Part shown: positions 61,001 through 64,000 of the stretch, piece after piece | How positions within the stretch are numbered: the stretch's first letter is position 1 | Layout of the letters: each line of letters starts with the position of its first letter | Origin: G965197715 sp965247615 | GTDB taxonomy: Bacteria > Chloroflexota > Dehalococcoidia > Lucifugimonadales > UBA1127 | NCBI GenBank assembly: GCA_965247615.1 | Contig: OZ252022.1 | Coordinates: forward strand, 2,170,001-2,234,000 | Length of the DNA: 64,000 nt | Reading direction: 5' to 3' | Translations under genes and position numbers: made by a program | The notes under the pieces: model-generated | What the model was told of the DNA's origin: nothing | Seen by the model: only the letters and a program-made list of their open reading frames with translations | The model's database searches: none

Positions 61001-62824
61001 CTACGGTTGCGCAGGCCGCTGCGACTCGGCGGCGGGTTCCGGCGTTACGTCCAGTCCAAGCTCCCGGAGCTGCGACGCCGGCACGCTGTCGGGGGCGCCG
61101 AAGAGCAGGTCCGTCGTGCTCTGTGACTTCGGAAAGGCGATGACCTCACGCAGCGAATCCGCCTCTGCCAAGAGCATGACCAAACGGTCAATGCCTGGAG
61201 CGATCCCCCCATGGGGAGGCGCCCCATACTCCAGAGCTCCCAGCAGATGCCCAAAGCGGTCTTCAACCTGTTCGCGTGTGTATCCCAGTAGCGCAAATAT
61301 ACGCTCCTGTAACTCCCTCTGATGGTTCCGAATGCTCCCACTGGCCAGCTCATAGCCGTTGCATACGAGATCGTAGGCCTTGCTCATGACCTGCAACGGG
61401 TCCGTCTCCAGGGTAGGTATGTCATCATCGAGAGGGGCAGTGAACGGATGATGCACCGAGTCCCACCGGCCCTCCTCACTCCACACGAAGAGGGGAAAGT
61501 TCACGATGAAGGCGAAAGCCAAAGTATCCTTGTCCATCAGCTCGAGGCGTCGGCCCATCTCATTCCGAAGCGCACCCAGAACTGCGTGCACGGTCTTGGC
61601 GTCTCCCGCCGAAAGGATCAAGAGATCCCCACCCCTAGCACCCATCCGTCGCGCTAGCTCTCGGACCTCCTCGATGCTAAAGAAGCGTGACACGGTGGAG
61701 CGCACCTGCCCTTGGCCAAGGGCCTCCGGCGCTTCTCCGGCGCCTTCCAGGGCCATCGTGACAAGCCCCTTGGCACCCTGGGCAACGGCAAGCGCCGTCA
61801 GGTCGTCCATCTGCCTGCGCGTGTAGCCGCCACAGCCAGGCGCCGCGAATCCCTTGACGATCCCGCCTTCAGCAGCCGCCTGCTGGAAAACTTGAAATTG
61901 GGTCTTTCCCGCTGGCTCCGTAACATCCGCCAGCTCAAGGCCGAAGCGCAGGTCCGGCTTGTCGCTGCCATAGCGTTCCATGGCTTCGGTGTACGTCAAG
62001 CGGGGGAAGGGTTTGGGAACGCGCTTGTGCGGGGTCACCTGGGCTACCAGGGCGGAAAACAGCTCCTCGATGAGGTCCAAGACGTCGCTCTCCTCGACGA
62101 AGCTCATCTCCAGGTCGAGCTGCGTGAACTCCGGCTGGCGGTCGGCGCGCAGGTCCTCGTCCCGGAAGCATCGCGCGATCTGGAAGTATCGCTCATAGCC
62201 CGCCACCATGAGAAGCTGCTTCAGCTGCTGAGGCGACTGGGGCAGAGCGAAGAACTTGCCCGGATAGAGACGGCTTGGCACCAGATAGTCACGAGCGCCC
62301 TCTGGCGTACTCTTGATGAGAATTGGCGTCTCGATCTCCATGAAGCCCCGCTGGTCCAGGAAGTCCCTGATGAACTTCACGACGCGATGCCGCAGCATCA
62401 GGTTCGCCTGCATCCGTGGGCGCCTCAGGTAGAGGTGGCGGTGCTTGAGCCGGAGGTACTCGTCCACGTCGGTGTCCTCGTTGACGTAGAAGGGAGGAGT
62501 CTTGGAGGGGTTCAGCACCTCGACCTGCGTGGCTACAACCTCCACCTCACCCGTGGCCACCGACGGGTTCTCGGTGCCCGCGGGCCGCCGCGTTACCTCG
62601 CCTATCACGTGAAGGACCCACTCGTTGCGCACGGCCTCACTGGCAGCATGTGCGTCCGGGGCCAGCTTCGGGTTCACCACCACCTGCACCAGACCGCTGC
62701 GGTCCCGAAGGTCCAGAAAGATGAGGCCCCCGTGGTCACGGCGGCGATGCACCCACCCGGCAAGGTTCACCTGCTTGCCGACGTCCGCCGCCCGCAACTC
62801 GCCGCAGTCTCTGTCCTTGTACAA
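61001..62824 (-). CDS. aspS: Aspartate-tRNA ligase (bacterial type)
   Basis: 607 residues with the OB anticodon-binding domain (VNLAGWVHRRRDHGGLIFLDLRDR), class II core with motif 2 (RCFRDEDLRADRQPEFTQLDLEMSF), the bacterial GAD insertion and motif 3 (GIAPGIDRLVMLL). TTG 62824 is chosen because AGGAGG lies 4 bases before and homologues begin YKDRDCGEL; ATG 62842 is possible. Whether it is discriminating for Asp only cannot be told. It has no partner gene. Confidence 0.95.
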   Translation of the reverse strand: MYKDRDCGELRAADVGKQVNLAGWVHRRRDHGGLIFLDLRDRSGLVQVVVNPKLAPDAHAASEAVRNEWVLHVIGEVTRRPAGTENPSVATGEVEVVATQVEVLNPSKTPPFYVNEDTDVDEYLRLKHRHLYLRRPRMQANLMLRHRVVKFIRDFLDQRGFMEIETPILIKSTPEGARDYLVPSRLYPGKFFALPQSPQQLKQLLMVAGYERYFQIARCFRDEDLRADRQPEFTQLDLEMSFVEESDVLDLIEELFSALVAQVTPHKRVPKPFPRLTYTEAMERYGSDKPDLRFGLELADVTEPAGKTQFQVFQQAAAEGGIVKGFAAPGCGGYTRRQMDDLTALAVAQGAKGLVTMALEGAGEAPEALGQGQVRSTVSRFFSIEEVRELARRMGARGGDLLILSAGDAKTVHAVLGALRNEMGRRLELMDKDTLAFAFIVNFPLFVWSEEGRWDSVHHPFTAPLDDDIPTLETDPLQVMSKAYDLVCNGYELASGSIRNHQRELQERIFALLGYTREQVEDRFGHLLGALEYGAPPHGGIAPGIDRLVMLLAEADSLREVIAFPKSQSTTDLLFGAPDSVPASQLRELGLDVTPEPAAESQRPAQP

Positions 62825-62948
62825 CGTCCCTCCTGGCCTCATGGCAGAGTCGTAGGAATGCGCGACTGAGCATCCCCACTGGTTGTTTGTCGCCAGTGCA
62901 CCCGCATTCATTGTATGGGAAGGGGCAGGCTACCTTCAACGGCTGAAG

Positions 62949-63803
62949 TCAGGGGCAGGAGACCGTGTGAGCCAGCCGGGCATCCAGCCCTTGCCCCTGG
63001 ATCCGCTCAGCTAACCTTTTCCCCGACTCTTCGTCTGCCGCCAGCGCGTACAGAGTGGGACCCGCCCCGGACAGAGAGACACGCTGGGCGCCGGCGGACA
63101 TGAGGGCGTTGCGCCGCTCGGACAGCCCCGGAAACACGCGGAGCGCCACGGCCTCAAAGGTGTTGACCATCCAGTCCGCCAGCAGGTCTCCCTTCTCGAT
63201 TCCGGTAACCAGGATATCCACCCTCTTGCCGTCGGTGAAGTCCCCTTCCGTAAGCTGGCCATACAAGCGCCCTGTCTTATCCTCGATCGTATCGTCGGTG
63301 CACGAGAGCACCAGCCAATGCTGCGGCAGATCGGGGAGGACCATGACGTCCTGCCCCCTGCCCCAGGCAAAGGCCGTGCCGCCCATGAGGAAGAAGGGCA
63401 CATCGGAGCCCAGCTCCGCGGCAATGCTCAAGAGCCGCCCCTGAGGCATGCCCAGGCTCCACAGACGGTCCAGTGCCAGTATCGTAGCCGCGGCGTCGGA
63501 GCTGCCGCCGCCCAGGCCCGAGGCTACAGGGATCCCCTTGCGCAGATGGACATCGACGCCTTCGCTGACCCCGGACTCGTCCCGGAGCAGCCGCGCCGCT
63601 TGGAGGACGAGGTTCGACGGCGTCTCTAGCTCCGGCACGTTGCATCGAAGAGAGAGTGCACTGGAGACGCGGAACGTGAGCTCGTCCCGCAGGCTGACGG
63701 TTTGGAGGACCGTCCTGATCTCATGATAGCCGTCGGGCCGGCGGCCCAGGATCTCCAGCGCCAAGTTCACCTTGGCGAAGGCGCTGACACTTATGGCGTC
63801 CAC
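62949..63803 (-). CDS. ispE: 4-diphosphocytidyl-2-C-methyl-D-erythritol kinase
   Basis: 284 residues, GHMP kinase of the MEP isoprenoid pathway. The start of the family is clear (AFAKVNLALEILGRRPDGYHEI), the ATP loop is PVASGLGGGSSDAA, and GAGPTLYALA near the C-terminus is the third GHMP motif. GTG 63803 with AGGAG upstream is the start. It overlaps the end of rsmA by 13 bases, an rsmA-ispE pairing common in bacteria. Confidence 0.95.
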   Translation of the reverse strand: MDAISVSAFAKVNLALEILGRRPDGYHEIRTVLQTVSLRDELTFRVSSALSLRCNVPELETPSNLVLQAARLLRDESGVSEGVDVHLRKGIPVASGLGGGSSDAAATILALDRLWSLGMPQGRLLSIAAELGSDVPFFLMGGTAFAWGRGQDVMVLPDLPQHWLVLSCTDDTIEDKTGRLYGQLTEGDFTDGKRVDILVTGIEKGDLLADWMVNTFEAVALRVFPGLSERRNALMSAGAQRVSLSGAGPTLYALAADEESGKRLAERIQGQGLDARLAHTVSCP

Positions 63804-64000
63804 GCGTGCTCCTGATGGGCAGCGTGCAGCGCAACCCACTCCCGCATCGACAGGGTCTCCGCCCGGCGACTCGGGTCGATGTCAGCCCTGCACAGCAGCC
63901 CCTCTACCTCTCGCGGAGGCCTGGCAAGCGCGTGGCTCAGCACGCCTCGAAGCTGTTTACGCGGCGCCGAGAAGCCGGCCCGCACCAGCGAAAAGAAGCC
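63791..64000 (-). CDS. rsmA: 16S rRNA dimethyladenosine transferase RsmA/KsgA, C-terminal part
   Basis: Only the last 69 codons are in the window; the frame is open to the last base. The sequence FFSLVRAGFSAPRKQL followed by IDPSRRAETLSMREWVAL is the KsgA C-terminal signature. The catalytic domain lies beyond the window edge. The enzyme methylates two adenosines near the 3' end of 16S rRNA. Confidence 0.9.
   Translation of the reverse strand, partial: GFFSLVRAGFSAPRKQLRGVLSHALARPPREVEGLLCRADIDPSRRAETLSMREWVALHAAHQEHAWTP

Noticed and set aside
61712..62869. A 385-codon plus-strand frame
   Set aside because: Antisense to aspS.

Overview
The window is a GC-rich bacterial chromosome segment. 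It most resembles Chloroflexota, possibly the SAR202/Dehalococcoidia side. This is inferred from gene content (Alternative Complex III, orphan 23S rRNA gene, sulfite dehydrogenase, Rieske oxygenases, flavin monooxygenase, GC-rich compact operons) and was not tested by phylogeny.

Layout. 1-1.7 kb: the 3' end of an MmgE/PrpD-family gene and a molybdopterin sulfite-oxidase-type gene. 2.0-2.9 kb: an IS481-like insertion sequence with inverted repeats. 3.0-6.4 kb: a 23S rRNA gene with a long processing stem, followed by initiator tRNA-fMet and a perfect-hairpin terminator; no 16S or 5S gene is adjacent. 6.5-6.8 kb: a REP/MITE-like palindromic repeat. 6.9-15 kb: housekeeping genes (AhpD-like, Ogt, PheS, Def, CCA-adding enzyme, SecD, SecF). 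15-18.1 kb: a small catabolic group (luciferase-like monooxygenase, SDR, amidohydrolase).

18.1-31.1 kb, all minus strand: a respiratory block. It holds an Alternative Complex III locus (2-TM protein, pentaheme ActA, ActB split into two genes, two NrfD-like subunits, ActD, ActE), then cytochrome c maturation genes (ccmH, ccmF, ccmI-like, an unknown membrane-anchored protein, ccmG/TlpA-like). The locus has a strong TTGACA-17-TATTCT promoter. A complete ISNCY/IS1202-like element with a 16-bp target duplication sits between this promoter and a divergent one.

33-40 kb: an ECF sigma factor/membrane anti-sigma pair, a thioredoxin-domain (DUF255) protein, an NHL-repeat remnant, an EutA-like reactivase coupled to a bicupin, and panB. 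41-49 kb: an accessory aromatic-catabolism-like cluster built of two divergently arranged paralogous Rieske oxygenase + zinc alcohol dehydrogenase modules, a 4,5-dihydroxyphthalate decarboxylase-like protein, a probable ferritin-like diiron protein and a cupin. 49-64 kb: housekeeping genes: aroQ, M24 peptidase, xseA and xseB separated by two cupredoxin lipoproteins, a PurN-like formyltransferase, a fused EtfB-EtfA, a Na+/Ca2+ exchanger, then (minus strand) rsmA, ispE, aspS, tig, clpP, clpX.

The most interesting parts are the 41-49 kb oxygenase cluster, the split-ActB Alternative Complex III locus with an Asp in an Fe-S motif and an IS between its divergent promoters, and several non-canonical or tiny coding signals (xseA, the ECF sigma gene, 28-53 codon ORFs). 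No CRISPR array or prophage was seen.
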